Positions 1 to 7,678 are shown, counted from the first letter of the stretch. The stretch is DNA of 64,000 nt from Candidatus Brevundimonas phytovorans (GCA_029203145.1 CP119309.1:498501-562500); one strand, 5' to 3'. Program-made: numbers and translations. Notes: generated from the sequence alone by a model not told the origin.

Positions 1-228
1 GGCCATGGCGCCGGTGGCGGCCGAGATCATCGCCGGGCGGCCGCCGACGATGGCGATGGTCACGGCGATGACGACGCTGGCGTAGAGGCCGACGGCGGGA
101 TCGACGCCGGCGATCAGGGAGAAGGCGATGGCTTCCGGGATCAGGGCCAGGGCGACCACGGTGCCCGCCAGCAGGTCGCGACGAGGATTGGCGAGCCATT
201 GCTGGCGCGCGGAGGCGATCATGGACAT
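1..228 (-). CDS. SulP family inorganic anion transporter, N-terminal part (partial)
   Basis: Translating the minus strand from the ATG at 228 gives 76 residues open to the window edge; the C-terminal part lies outside. After a short basic start the sequence reads 'PRRDLLAGTVVALALIPEA' and continues 'IAFSLIAGVDPAVGLY', which is the characteristic first transmembrane region of SulP permeases (sulfate, bicarbonate or other anions). A full member has 10 or more membrane spans and often a C-terminal STAS domain, neither visible here. A second ATG at 222 is also possible and the ribosome-binding site is weak. The substrate cannot be told from this fragment. The gene is divergent from dusA across about 340 bases. 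Confidence 0.85.
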   Translation of the reverse strand, partial: MSMIASARQQWLANPRRDLLAGTVVALALIPEAIAFSLIAGVDPAVGLYASVVIAVTIAIVGGRPAMISAATGAMA

Positions 229-446
229 GAAGGATTTCGCATGGATGAGCCGCCTGTGGCGGTTCAGTTTCCCGACGGATCGGCGGACGGGATAGCCACC
301 CGGCGCTTCAGAAAAGCCCAGGTCCAAGGTGAAGGCCGCACCCATGCCGCGCGTTGGGAAAAATGGCAAGCCGACCGAGGGGGCGGGTCCGGGGCGTCGG
401 GGGGGCAACGGGCGACCCGCGTCCGTCGCCCTTGGGGTGATCGCGT

Positions 447-525
447 TTGCCGCCGCTCTCGCCTATAGAGCCCTCTCAATGTCCGATCCGAGCTCGCCGC
501 CTTGCCGCCGGGATCGCCTTATAGG
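447..525 (+). promoter_or_regulatory. Two tandem promoter-like elements upstream of dusA
   Basis: The 341-base gap between the SulP gene and dusA holds no convincing gene. It contains two near-identical promoter-like arrangements on the plus strand: TTGCCG (447-452), 11 bases, TATAGA (464-469), and TTGCCG (502-507), 12 bases, TATAGG (520-525). These approximate the Caulobacter housekeeping pattern of TTGAC(G) and a TATA-containing -10 box with a short spacer. Assignment is by eye only. Confidence 0.35.
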
Positions 526-569
526 CTCGGGCTTCCACGTCGCCGTTTACGGATACGATCCTGCTGACA

Positions 570-1604
570 ATGCCGATAAATCCCGCTCATAGGCTGTCCG
601 TCGCCCCGATGATGGATTGGACCGACCGCAACTGCCGGGCGTTTCACCGCGCCCTGAGCCGCCGGGCGCTGCTCTATACCGAGATGGTCACGGCCCCGGC
701 GGTGATCCACGGCGATCGCGAGCGGTTGCTGGGGTTTGACGCGGTCGAGCATCCGGTGGCCTTGCAGCTGGGCGGTTCGGACCCGGCGCAACTGGCCGAG
801 GCGGCGCGCATCGGCGAGGCCTATGGCTATGACGAGATCAATTTGAACGTCGGCTGCCCCTCGGACCGGGTGCAGTCGGGCAAGTTCGGCGCCTGTCTGA
901 TGCGCGAGCCGGAACTGGTGGCCGACTGCATGGCGGCGATCAGGGGTGCGGTCAGCGTTCCCGCCACGGTCAAATGCCGCATCGGCGTCGACGATCAGGA
1001 TCCCCTGGTCAGCCTGTTCGCCACGGTGGACGCCTCGGCGGCGGTGGGCGTCACCAGCTTCGTCGTCCATGCCCGCAAGGCCTGGCTGAAGGGGCTGTCG
1101 CCCAAGGAAAACCGCGACGTGCCGCCGCTGGACTATGATCTGGTGCGGCGTCTGAAGCGCGAGCGGCCGCATCTGACCATCTGCATCAACGGCGGCGTCG
1201 CCGATCTGGATCAGGCCGAGGCGCATCTCGACGACGCCGACGGCGTGCAGCTGGACGGCGTCATGCTGGGCCGCGCCGCCTATCATGAGCCCGCGTTGCT
1301 GGGGCAGGTGGATCGCCGCATCTTCGGGATGGAGGTCGAGGACGTCGATCCCTTCGCCGCCATCGAACGCTACAAGCCCTACATGGCCGGGCGGCTGGCC
1401 GAGGGCGCCCATCTGGCGGGCATGGCGCGGCATATGCTGGGCCTGATGCACGGCCGGGCCGGGGCGCGGGCCTTCCGCCGTATCCTGACGGTCGAGGGCG
1501 TCAAGGCCGGAGCCGGGCTGGAGGTTGTGGACCGCGCGGTCGAGGCCGTGCGCGAGGCCGAGGCGCGCCACGCGCGGTTGGGCGAGAGCGAAGAAGCGGC
1601 CTGA
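570..1604 (+). CDS. dusA: tRNA-dihydrouridine(20/20a) synthase DusA
   Basis: This 344-residue protein is an FMN-dependent reductase that converts uridine to dihydrouridine in the D-loop of tRNA. The N-terminal 'SVAPMMDWTDRNCR' is the FMN-barrel start of the Dus family. 'NLNVGCPSDRV' carries the catalytic cysteine at residue 96, and 'HARKAWLKGLSP' is the conserved active-site histidine/arginine segment. The 'CRIGVDD' and 'INGGV' segments fit phosphate binding. Length and the 'MDWTDRHCR'-like opening match DusA rather than DusB or DusC. The gene stands alone, followed by a palindromic repeat. The start ATG at 570 leaves only eight residues before the conserved core, so it is well placed. Confidence 0.93.
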   Translation: MPINPAHRLSVAPMMDWTDRNCRAFHRALSRRALLYTEMVTAPAVIHGDRERLLGFDAVEHPVALQLGGSDPAQLAEAARIGEAYGYDEINLNVGCPSDRVQSGKFGACLMREPELVADCMAAIRGAVSVPATVKCRIGVDDQDPLVSLFATVDASAAVGVTSFVVHARKAWLKGLSPKENRDVPPLDYDLVRRLKRERPHLTICINGGVADLDQAEAHLDDADGVQLDGVMLGRAAYHEPALLGQVDRRIFGMEVEDVDPFAAIERYKPYMAGRLAEGAHLAGMARHMLGLMHGRAGARAFRRILTVEGVKAGAGLEVVDRAVEAVREAEARHARLGESEEAA

Positions 1605-1615
1605 TTTTTTACTTT

Positions 1616-1739
1616 CGCTCATCCCGGCGAAGGCCGGAATCCAGATGCAAACGCCGCCGGTTGGTGCGTGAAGTACTGCGCTCCAAGGTGTGAAGGTCCA
1701 GTCATACGATCTGGATCCCGGCCTTCGCCGGGATGAGCG
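1616..1739. repeat. Family A inverted repeat (REP-like), long hairpin
   Basis: Two 31-base arms, 1616-1646 and 1709-1739, are reverse complements with one mismatch, separated by 62 bases. The core of each arm is itself palindromic (CCCGGCGAAGGCCGGG type). The same design recurs at 22076-22209, 30051-30149, 33014-33137 and as a half copy at 49009-49040. It follows dusA and could fold as a long hairpin at its mRNA 3' end. Confidence 0.85.
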
Positions 1740-1756
1740 TGTGAAATGGGGCCGTC

Positions 1757-1777
1757 ATCCCGGCCTTGAGCCGGGAT
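1757..1777. repeat. Short family A-related palindrome
   Basis: ATCCCGGC (1757-1764), a 5-base loop and GCCGGGAT (1770-1777) form a small hairpin just right of the larger inverted repeat and upstream of the TauE/SafE gene. It looks like a degenerate single unit of the same repeat family. Confidence 0.5.
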
Positions 1778-1868
1778 CGCCCAAGACGGCGGCGCTTCTG
1801 CGGTCCCGGATAGCGGCTGATCCCCCTTTCCGGATGACGCTGGCGGGCGGCAAGGCTATGCCCAAGCT

Positions 1869-2693
1869 ATGAGCGCGCTCCCCCTGTCCGAACTGCTGAT
1901 GATGTTCGCCGCCCTGATCGCGGCGGGGGCCGTGGCGGGGGTGATCGGCGGCCTGTTCGGGGTCGGCGGCGGGACGGTGCTGGTGCCGGCCCTGTTTTAC
2001 GCCTTTTCGGTGCTGGGCGTGGGCGGCGAGAGCAATCTGCACGTCGCCATCGGCACTTCGCTTCTGACCATTGTCGCCACCTCGCTGCGGTCGCTGGCGA
2101 CGCACCGGGCGCATGGCGCGGTGGACGAACAGGTGCTGAAGACCTGGACGCCCTGGGTGGCGTTCGGCGGTCTGGTCGGGGCGGGGATCGCGGGCTTCAC
2201 CTCGATGGAGGGGCTGGCCGTCGTCTATGGCGTCTGTCTGCTGTTGATCGCGATGCAGATGGGGCTGCTGCCCGAACATGTGACCCTGCGAAAGGACCTG
2301 CCGACGGGTTGGGGACGACGCAGCGTAGGCACGGGCATCGGCCTGTTGTCGGCCATGATGGGCGTCGGCGGCGGCAGTTTCGGCGGCATGATGATGACCC
2401 TGTGCGGGCGACCCATCCATCAGGCGGTGGCGACGGCCAGCGGCTTTGGCCTGGCCATCGGGGCGACGGCGGCCCTGGGCTTTGCGGCCTTCGGCTGGGA
2501 CGCGCCGGGGCGGCCGCCGCTGTCGCTGGGCTATGTCAACGTGCCGGCGGCGGTCATCATGGGGCTGCTGACCGCCGTGACCGCCCCCTATGGCGCGCGG
2601 CTGGCGCACCGGTTGAACCGCAAGGTGCTGCGCCGCGCCTTCGCTGTCTATCTGTTGCTGACCGCCCTGTCGGTGGTGCTGAAGGCGCTGTAG
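1869..2693 (+). CDS. TauE/SafE family sulfite or organic anion exporter
   Basis: A 274-residue integral membrane protein with the internal duplication typical of TauE/SafE permeases: 'GGLFGVGGGTVLVPAL' near residue 27 and 'MMGVGGGSFGGMMM' near residue 160 mark the start of each half, and about eight hydrophobic spans can be picked out. Family members export sulfite, sulfoacetate or similar anions across the inner membrane; the substrate here is unknown. The gene starts ten bases after the short repeat region and has no obvious operon partner. A SulP-type anion transporter lies less than 2 kb away on the other strand, but nothing shows a shared role. Confidence 0.85.
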   Translation: MSALPLSELLMMFAALIAAGAVAGVIGGLFGVGGGTVLVPALFYAFSVLGVGGESNLHVAIGTSLLTIVATSLRSLATHRAHGAVDEQVLKTWTPWVAFGGLVGAGIAGFTSMEGLAVVYGVCLLLIAMQMGLLPEHVTLRKDLPTGWGRRSVGTGIGLLSAMMGVGGGSFGGMMMTLCGRPIHQAVATASGFGLAIGATAALGFAAFGWDAPGRPPLSLGYVNVPAAVIMGLLTAVTAPYGARLAHRLNRKVLRRAFAVYLLLTALSVVLKAL

Positions 2694-2787
2694 CGGCCTC
2701 TACGTAAATTACCGCTGTGAGCCGATAAGGCTTTGGCGAACAGCGAAAGGGTAGGGAGCAGCTTCACTCCCCCCGTGAGCGTAGAAA

Positions 2788-4608
2788 ATGCTGCAGAACC
2801 TGTCTGTTCCCAAGAAACTGATGCTGTCCTTCGCCGCCGTGATTGCGGCCTGCGGGATGGCGACCATGGTGGTCCTGTGGGCCGTAACGGTCTTGCAGCG
2901 CGCCGACGCCGCCAACGCCGCCTCCGCCGAGATGTTCAAGGCGTCCGACCTGGTGCTGGCTGCTGCGGTGGAGCAGCAGAACGCCATGCGCGCCTTCGTG
3001 GCCACGCGCGACGCCGATTTCATTCCGAAATACGAGGAGCCCGGCAAGGCCCTGATCGCGCGTCTGGCCGACCTGGCCGCCGCCGACGTCAACGGCGCCT
3101 ATGTCCAGGAACAGGCGGCGCTGAAAACCGCCACCGACGCCTTTCATAAAAGCGCCGACGGCCTGATCGTCCTGGCGCGCGACCCCGCCACCCAGCCCCA
3201 GGCCGTGGCCGGACTGGAAGCCGGCGCGCGTCTGGCCGACATCCGCGCCGCCATCACCTCGATTCAGGAAAAGGAGGCGGTGGTCGCCGCCGCCAACGCC
3301 AAGGCCAAGGCCTTCGCCTACACCGGGGCCTACTGGAGCTTCGCCATCGGCGGGGTGCTGGCCCTGGTCGTCGCACTGGGCGCGATCGCCTGGCTGATCG
3401 GGGCGCTGAGCCGTCCGGTCGAGGCCATGACGCGCGCCATGGCCAAGCTGGCGGGCGGCGATCTGAACGTCGCCATTCCCGCCATCGGCCGTCGCGACGA
3501 GATCGGCCACATGGCCGAGGCCGTCCTGACGTTCAAGCAGAACGCCGAGGAAAAGGTCCGTCTGGAAGCCGAGGCCGAGGTCCAGCGCGCCGCTGCCGAA
3601 CAGGCCCGCATCGCTCAGGCCGAACGCGACGCCGAGATGGCGCGCCAGCAAGCCCAGGTCGTGGACGGCATCGCCTCGGGCCTCGACCGACTGTCCAACG
3701 GCCAACTGGGCTTCCGTCTGAACACGGCCTTCGCGCCGGAGTATGAAAAGCTGCGCGCCGACTTCAACGGGGCGATGGCCAAGCTGCAGGACACGATGCG
3801 GGTCATCGTCGACCGCTCCAGCGCCATCGGCGCCAGCGCTCATGAGATCAGCCAGGCTTCTGACGACCTGTCGCGGCGCACCGAGCAGCAGGCCGCCAGC
3901 CTGGAAGAAACCGCCGCCGCCCTGGAACAGATCACCGCCACCGTTGCCCGGTCGGCCGAGGGCGCTGTCGAGGCGGGCGTCGTCGTCGACGGTGCGCGTC
4001 AGGAAGCGACCGGAGGTCAGGCCGTGGTCGGCCGCGCCATCGTCGCCATGGGCGAGATCGAGCAGTCCTCGAACGAGATCGGCAACATCATCGGCGTGAT
4101 CGACGAGATCGCCTTCCAGACCAATCTGCTGGCCTTGAACGCGGGCGTCGAAGCCGCGCGGGCGGGCGAGGCCGGGCGCGGCTTCGCCGTGGTGGCGTCT
4201 GAGGTTCGGGCCCTGGCCCAGCGCTCGGCGGAAGCGGCCAAGGAGATCAAGACCCTGATCTCGGCCTCCAGCCGTCAGGTCGGCGAGGGCGTGGCCCTGG
4301 TGGGCGACACCGGCCATGCGCTGGAGCGGATCGCCGAACAGATCACGCGACTGACCGCCATCGCCCGTGAAATCTCGGCCTCGTCGCAGGAGCAGTCCAG
4401 TGGCCTGCAACAGGTCAATATCGCCGTGGCCCAGATGGATCAGGTGACGCAGCAGAACGCGGCCATGGTCGAGGAATCGACCGCCGCCAGCCACTCTCTG
4501 GCGCAGGACGCCCGTGAGCTGGACCGGATGATGGGGCAGTTCTCGCTGGACGGCGCCGCCACGGACGCGCGCGGTCAGCAGCGGATGCTGGCGCGGGCGG
4601 TGGCGTAA
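2788..4608 (+). CDS. Methyl-accepting chemotaxis protein
   Basis: A 606-residue transmembrane chemoreceptor. Residues about 10-32 form the first membrane span, about 35-178 a helical periplasmic sensor of the four-helix-bundle type, and about 180-202 the second span, followed by a HAMP domain ('RPVEAMTRAMAKLAGGDL') and a long cytoplasmic coiled coil. The signalling tip 'EIAFQTNLLALNAGVEAARA' and the following 'GRGFAVVASEVRALAQRSA' are near consensus for binding CheA and CheW. The C-terminus lacks a CheR/CheB-tethering pentapeptide. No other chemotaxis gene is nearby, so it is an orphan receptor. Its ligand cannot be inferred. Confidence 0.93.
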   Translation: MLQNLSVPKKLMLSFAAVIAACGMATMVVLWAVTVLQRADAANAASAEMFKASDLVLAAAVEQQNAMRAFVATRDADFIPKYEEPGKALIARLADLAAADVNGAYVQEQAALKTATDAFHKSADGLIVLARDPATQPQAVAGLEAGARLADIRAAITSIQEKEAVVAAANAKAKAFAYTGAYWSFAIGGVLALVVALGAIAWLIGALSRPVEAMTRAMAKLAGGDLNVAIPAIGRRDEIGHMAEAVLTFKQNAEEKVRLEAEAEVQRAAAEQARIAQAERDAEMARQQAQVVDGIASGLDRLSNGQLGFRLNTAFAPEYEKLRADFNGAMAKLQDTMRVIVDRSSAIGASAHEISQASDDLSRRTEQQAASLEETAAALEQITATVARSAEGAVEAGVVVDGARQEATGGQAVVGRAIVAMGEIEQSSNEIGNIIGVIDEIAFQTNLLALNAGVEAARAGEAGRGFAVVASEVRALAQRSAEAAKEIKTLISASSRQVGEGVALVGDTGHALERIAEQITRLTAIAREISASSQEQSSGLQQVNIAVAQMDQVTQQNAAMVEESTAASHSLAQDARELDRMMGQFSLDGAATDARGQQRMLARAVA

Positions 4609-4620
4609 CAAGAATGAGCA

Positions 4621-4776
4621 ATCCTCCCTTGTCGCGCAGCGACGGGGGAGGGGGACCGCGCAGCGGTGGAGGGGGCGAGGCCATCCTCAGGCGGGGCCCA
4701 TTTGAATGCCGCGCCCGTATCCGCCCCCTCCACCACGCAAGACGTGGTCCCCCTCCCCCGCGATGCGGGGGAGGAT
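4621..4776. repeat. Family B inverted repeat with nested hairpins
   Basis: A left arm (4621-4676) and a right arm (4721-4776) are imperfect reverse complements built from runs such as CCTCCCCC and GGAGGGGG around a variable hairpin. It fills the gap between the convergent receptor and metB genes, so it may end transcription from both sides. Related copies lie at 34268-34442 and 49799-49946. Confidence 0.8.
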
Positions 4777-4784
4777 TTCTTTGT

Positions 4785-5963
4785 TTACGCCGCCTGTTGC
4801 AGCACCAGGGTGTCCAGCGCCTGAACCAGGTCGGCCAGGATGTCGTCCTGATGCTCAAGCCCCACCGACAGCCGGATCAGGCCGTCGGTGATCCCGGCGA
4901 CGACGCGGGCCTCGGGCGTCATGGCGGCGTGGGTCATGGTGGCCGGGTGGGCGATCAGGCTTTCGACCCCGCCCAGCGACTCGGCCAGGGTGAAGATGTC
5001 CAGGCCCTCGATCAGGTCGCGCACGGCGTCGGTCCCGCCGTTCAGTTCAAAGCTGAGCATGGCGCCCGGTCCCGACTGCTGGCGCGCGGCCAGGGCATGG
5101 CCGGGGTGAGACTTCAGGCCCGGATAGTGGACGGCCTTGACCGCCGGGTGCTGTTCCAGGGCGGCGGCGACCAGACCGGCGGTGGCCTGCTGGCGCTCGA
5201 TGCGGGTGAACAGGGTGCGTAGGCCCCGCAGGGTCTGATAGGCGTCGAAGGGAGAGCCCGTCACGCCCAGGCAGTTGGCCCACCAGGCCAGTTCGGCATG
5301 ATCCGCCGGGTCCGCCGCGATCACAGCGCCGCCGACCACGTCGGAGTGGCCGTTGATGTATTTGGTGGTCGAGTGGACGACGATGTCGGCGCCCAGCTCC
5401 AGCGGGCGTTGCAGGGCGGGCGACAGGAAGGTGTTGTCGCACACCACCTTGGCCCCGACGGCATGGGCGCGGCGACAGACGTCGGCCACATCCACGACGC
5501 GCAGCAGGGGGTTCGACGGGGTCTCGATCAGCACCAGCCTGGCGCCGTCAGCCAAGGCCGCGTCCAGCGCCTCGCCGTCGTTCTGATCGACGAAGGCGAC
5601 GCGGAAATGACCTTTCTTCGCTCGGGCGCACAGCAGGCGGTGGGTGCCGCCGTAACAGTCATGCGGCGCGATCAGCAGCTCGCCGGGGTTGAGCAGGCTT
5701 AGCGGCAGGTCGACCGCCGCCATGCCGGTGGCGGTGATGACGGCGCCGGCGCCGCCTTCAAGCTCGGCCAGGGTGTCAGCCAGCACGTCGCGGGTCGGGT
5801 TGCCCGAGCGCGAATAGTCATATTTCCGCTTCTGGTCGAAGCCGGCGAAGGAATAGTTGGACGACAGATAGAGCGGCGGCATGACCGCGCCGTGGGCCGT
5901 GTCCGTATCGACGCCCGAACGGGCGGCGATGGTGCGGGGATCGGCGGGGCGGGCGCGGCTCAT
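4785..5963 (-). CDS. metB: Cystathionine gamma-synthase / O-acylhomoserine sulfhydrylase family PLP enzyme
   Basis: A 392-residue Cys/Met-metabolism PLP enzyme. The PLP lysine is K201 in 'VVHSTTKYINGHSD', and 'YSRSGNPTRDVLADTLAELE' and 'ETPSNPLLRVVD' are family signatures. These enzymes replace the acyl group of O-acylhomoserine with cysteine or sulfide. The start chosen (ATG 5963) overlaps the metX stop by four bases (ATGA), so the pair is translationally coupled in one operon behind the upstream riboswitch. In-frame sequence further upstream lies inside metX and is not family-like. Cystathionine synthesis and direct sulfhydrylation cannot be told apart by eye; metB is the best guess. Confidence 0.85.
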   Translation of the reverse strand: MSRARPADPRTIAARSGVDTDTAHGAVMPPLYLSSNYSFAGFDQKRKYDYSRSGNPTRDVLADTLAELEGGAGAVITATGMAAVDLPLSLLNPGELLIAPHDCYGGTHRLLCARAKKGHFRVAFVDQNDGEALDAALADGARLVLIETPSNPLLRVVDVADVCRRAHAVGAKVVCDNTFLSPALQRPLELGADIVVHSTTKYINGHSDVVGGAVIAADPADHAELAWWANCLGVTGSPFDAYQTLRGLRTLFTRIERQQATAGLVAAALEQHPAVKAVHYPGLKSHPGHALAARQQSGPGAMLSFELNGGTDAVRDLIEGLDIFTLAESLGGVESLIAHPATMTHAAMTPEARVVAGITDGLIRLSVGLEHQDDILADLVQALDTLVLQQAA

Positions 5964-7027
5964 TGGTCGATGTCCTTCAGAACAGAAGTCAGGATGTCGG
6001 CGACCAGGGCGTCTTCCTTGAGGAAGGCGTCGTGGCCGTAGAGGGAGGGGTGCTGTTCGAAGCGCCAGAGGTTGGGCAGGCGCGCGGCCAGCTCCCTCAT
6101 GTCGTCGATGGGACAGAGGCGGTCGGTGGTGAAGCCGACCAGGGTGACGGGGGCGGTGATGGCCTCGGGCTCGACCCGGTGGCGGTCGATGGAGTCCGAC
6201 AGGCTCAGCCAGCGCGACGGCGTGGTGCGGTCGCGATAGGCCCGGCCCCGCGCCGTCAGATAGTCGCACACGGGATAGGCCTGCCCGGCGTGGCTGGGGG
6301 CCTCGGAATCGAAGCGCTCACCGAACTCGTCGGGGGTGCGATAGGTGGTCATGGCCAGCTCGCGGGCCAGGCCGACGGCCTGATCGATGCGGCCGGTCTC
6401 GATCCCCAGTTGCAGGATGCGGCGCTGAATGCCGCGCCAGGCGGTGGCCAGGGGGTGAGGGCGGTGGGCGGCGGACACCACCACCAGCTGCTCGGCCCAG
6501 TCGGGGAAGAGCTCGCCAAAGGCCAGGGCGATCATGCCGCCGTAGGAGCAGCCGATGAAGGCCGCGACCTTGTCGACGCCGAGGTGATCCAGCAGCAGGG
6601 CCAGAAGCCGCGCCTGATCCTGGGTGGTGATGGTCAGCGGCGGCTTGGCGTCCTTGGCGTCGGGGCCGAAATCGGGCGCGAAATCAAAGGCGAGGACGCG
6701 AAAACGCGTCAGGTCGATGGGGGCGCGAACACCCACGGCGCCGGACCACCAGCCCAGGCCCTTGGTCTCGGTGCGGTGGACATAGCGGTCGGCCGAGATG
6801 CCGCCGGCCACCACGATCAGGGGGGCGCCGGCCCGGCCGTGCAGGCGGCCGACGATCTGCTTCTGGTTCAGCGTCCCGCCGAAATCGAGCTGGAAGCCGT
6901 CGGGGATGGGGACGACGACGTCATGGGCCCCGTCGCGCGACAGCAGCTCGGACGGACGGCGTGCGGATGCAGGCCGACAGGCGGGCTCTTCAGCGGGGGC
7001 GATGGGATCAATCAGGGCCAGGGTCAT
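5960..7027 (-). CDS. metX: Homoserine O-acyltransferase (MetX, alpha/beta hydrolase fold)
   Basis: A 355-residue alpha/beta-hydrolase of the MetX family, which activates homoserine by acylating its hydroxyl in the first step towards methionine. The nucleophile elbow is 'GCSYGG' (Ser about 161), with the acid in 'FTTDRLCPI' and the histidine in 'YGHDAFL'. The elbow differs from the GGSMGG common in acetyl-CoA-using MetX and resembles shorter MetX forms reported to use succinyl-CoA, so the acyl donor is open. I prefer ATG 7027, which has a GAG a few bases upstream, over the in-frame GTG at 7039. It overlaps metB by four bases and lies behind a SAM-I-like riboswitch. Confidence 0.85.
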   Translation of the reverse strand: MTLALIDPIAPAEEPACRPASARRPSELLSRDGAHDVVVPIPDGFQLDFGGTLNQKQIVGRLHGRAGAPLIVVAGGISADRYVHRTETKGLGWWSGAVGVRAPIDLTRFRVLAFDFAPDFGPDAKDAKPPLTITTQDQARLLALLLDHLGVDKVAAFIGCSYGGMIALAFGELFPDWAEQLVVVSAAHRPHPLATAWRGIQRRILQLGIETGRIDQAVGLARELAMTTYRTPDEFGERFDSEAPSHAGQAYPVCDYLTARGRAYRDRTTPSRWLSLSDSIDRHRVEPEAITAPVTLVGFTTDRLCPIDDMRELAARLPNLWRFEQHPSLYGHDAFLKEDALVADILTSVLKDIDQ

Positions 7028-7081
7028 AGGTCTCGTCACTCAGCAAAACGGCTCGCCAAGGAACCCATGCAGTGACAGACC

Positions 7082-7109
7082 GTGGAGCGTCGCCTCGTCG
7101 ATGCTCCAC
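7082..7109 (-). promoter_or_regulatory. Candidate expression-platform hairpin of the metX riboswitch
   Basis: On the minus strand GUGGAGC and GCUCCAC (7103-7109 and 7082-7088) form a 7-base stem, extended inside by UCG/CGA. Its 5' side shares 7107-7109 with the 3' strand of the riboswitch P1 helix, so the two cannot fully coexist. No U-tract follows, so if it is the switch it probably acts on translation or a Rho-dependent step rather than as an intrinsic terminator. Confidence 0.45.
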
Positions 7110-7232
7110 CCATCTCTCGTGGCCCCGGAGACAAGTCTCTGGAACCCCGCAGGAGTTGGCACCGTTTCGGGCGGAACCCGATGGTTGCCCCGGCGTCAAA
7201 GGGCCTAATCCCTCAGCCGGTCTTGATGAGTG
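7107..7232 (-). promoter_or_regulatory. SAM-I (S-box) type riboswitch aptamer upstream of metX-metB
   Basis: Reading the minus strand, the S-box core is plain: 'GGCUGAGGGAUUAGGCCC', then 'GACGCCGGGGCAACC', then 'GGUGCCAACUCCUGC'. P1 is an 8-base helix between CACUCAUC (7225-7232) and GAUGGGUG (7107-7114) with one wobble pair. P3 is formed by CGGGU/GCCCG around 7175-7190, and P4 by GAGAC and GUCUC near 7130-7141. It precedes metX by 80 bases. SAM binding would lower metX-metB expression when S-adenosylmethionine is plentiful. Detection is by motif and hand-drawn helices. Confidence 0.85.
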
Positions 7233-7442
7233 ACCTTACGTTGCGGTTGCGAAGGGCGCCGGTCAAGCGAAATAATTCACCCCGTTTTGACGTGACGCGA
7301 CATTTGGTTGGTCAAAACGCGCAGTTGCGTCCCTTTTGAGCAAAAATTGTTCTTTTGAGGGTTGACGCGGTGCGGGGTCGTGGAACATCTTGAGGCAGGA
7401 TTTTTCAACCGGACGCCGCCTGTGCTCGACCAGTTCGCCAGC

Positions 7443-7544
7443 ATGATGATGACCCTGATCGCCGCCGCGGCGACGGGCCTCTTCGCGTCCCTGATTACGA
7501 CCACCGGTACCACCACCATGCCCTTGCGGGCGGGGACCGGATGA
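7443..7544 (+). CDS. thrL: Threonine-rich leader peptide (thr attenuator peptide)
   Basis: A 33-codon reading frame with 9 threonine codons, including six of seven consecutive codons (19-21 and 23-25, 'ITTTGTTTM'), plus two isoleucines. It ends 38 bases before a strong intrinsic terminator and 134 bases before the homoserine dehydrogenase fusion. This matches leader peptides whose translation senses charged tRNA-Thr, as in enteric thrL, although the peptide itself need not be homologous. Start choice is uncertain: three ATGs in a row (7443, 7446, 7449) and an in-frame GTG at 7422, none with a strong ribosome-binding site. A TTGACG at 7362-7367 may be the -35 box of its promoter. Confidence 0.75.
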   Translation: MMMTLIAAAATGLFASLITTTGTTTMPLRAGTG

Positions 7545-7611
7545 TGCGCGCCGCCTAGGCGAGAAACGCAAAAACCGAACACCCCGCCCGGACCCCCGGG
7601 CGGGTTTTTTT
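7504..7611 (+). terminator. Transcription attenuator: antiterminator and intrinsic terminator
   Basis: The terminator is a 9-base stem (CCCGCCCGG 7583-7591, loop ACCC, CCGGGCGGG 7596-7604) followed by seven T (7605-7611). An alternative 9-base helix pairs CGGGCGGGG (7527-7535, inside the last codons of the leader peptide) with CCCCGCCCG (7582-7590), which removes the 5' side of the terminator. A third pairing, CCGGT (7504-7508, inside the Thr codon run) with ACCGG (7536-7540), would hold back the antiterminator. A ribosome stalled at the first Thr codons would break this last helix and allow read-through. Confidence 0.8.
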
Positions 7612-7678
7612 ATGGCCCGAGCCCACCCCGACATCCTCCCCAGACCTCCCCACCAGACCCCGCCTTCAGGATCACCCG

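Noticed and set aside
519..1622. 367-codon minus-strand frame antisense to dusA
   Set aside because: It is His/Gly/Asp-rich shadow sequence. DusA on the plus strand has the catalytic cysteine and FMN motifs.
2764..4611. 615-codon minus-strand frame antisense to the chemotaxis receptor
   Set aside because: It mirrors the receptor codon for codon and has no recognisable features.
7263..7634. Minus-strand frames of 101-123 codons through the met/thr regulatory gap
   Set aside because: They run across the attenuator and leader on the opposite strand, have no ribosome-binding site and no protein-like features.
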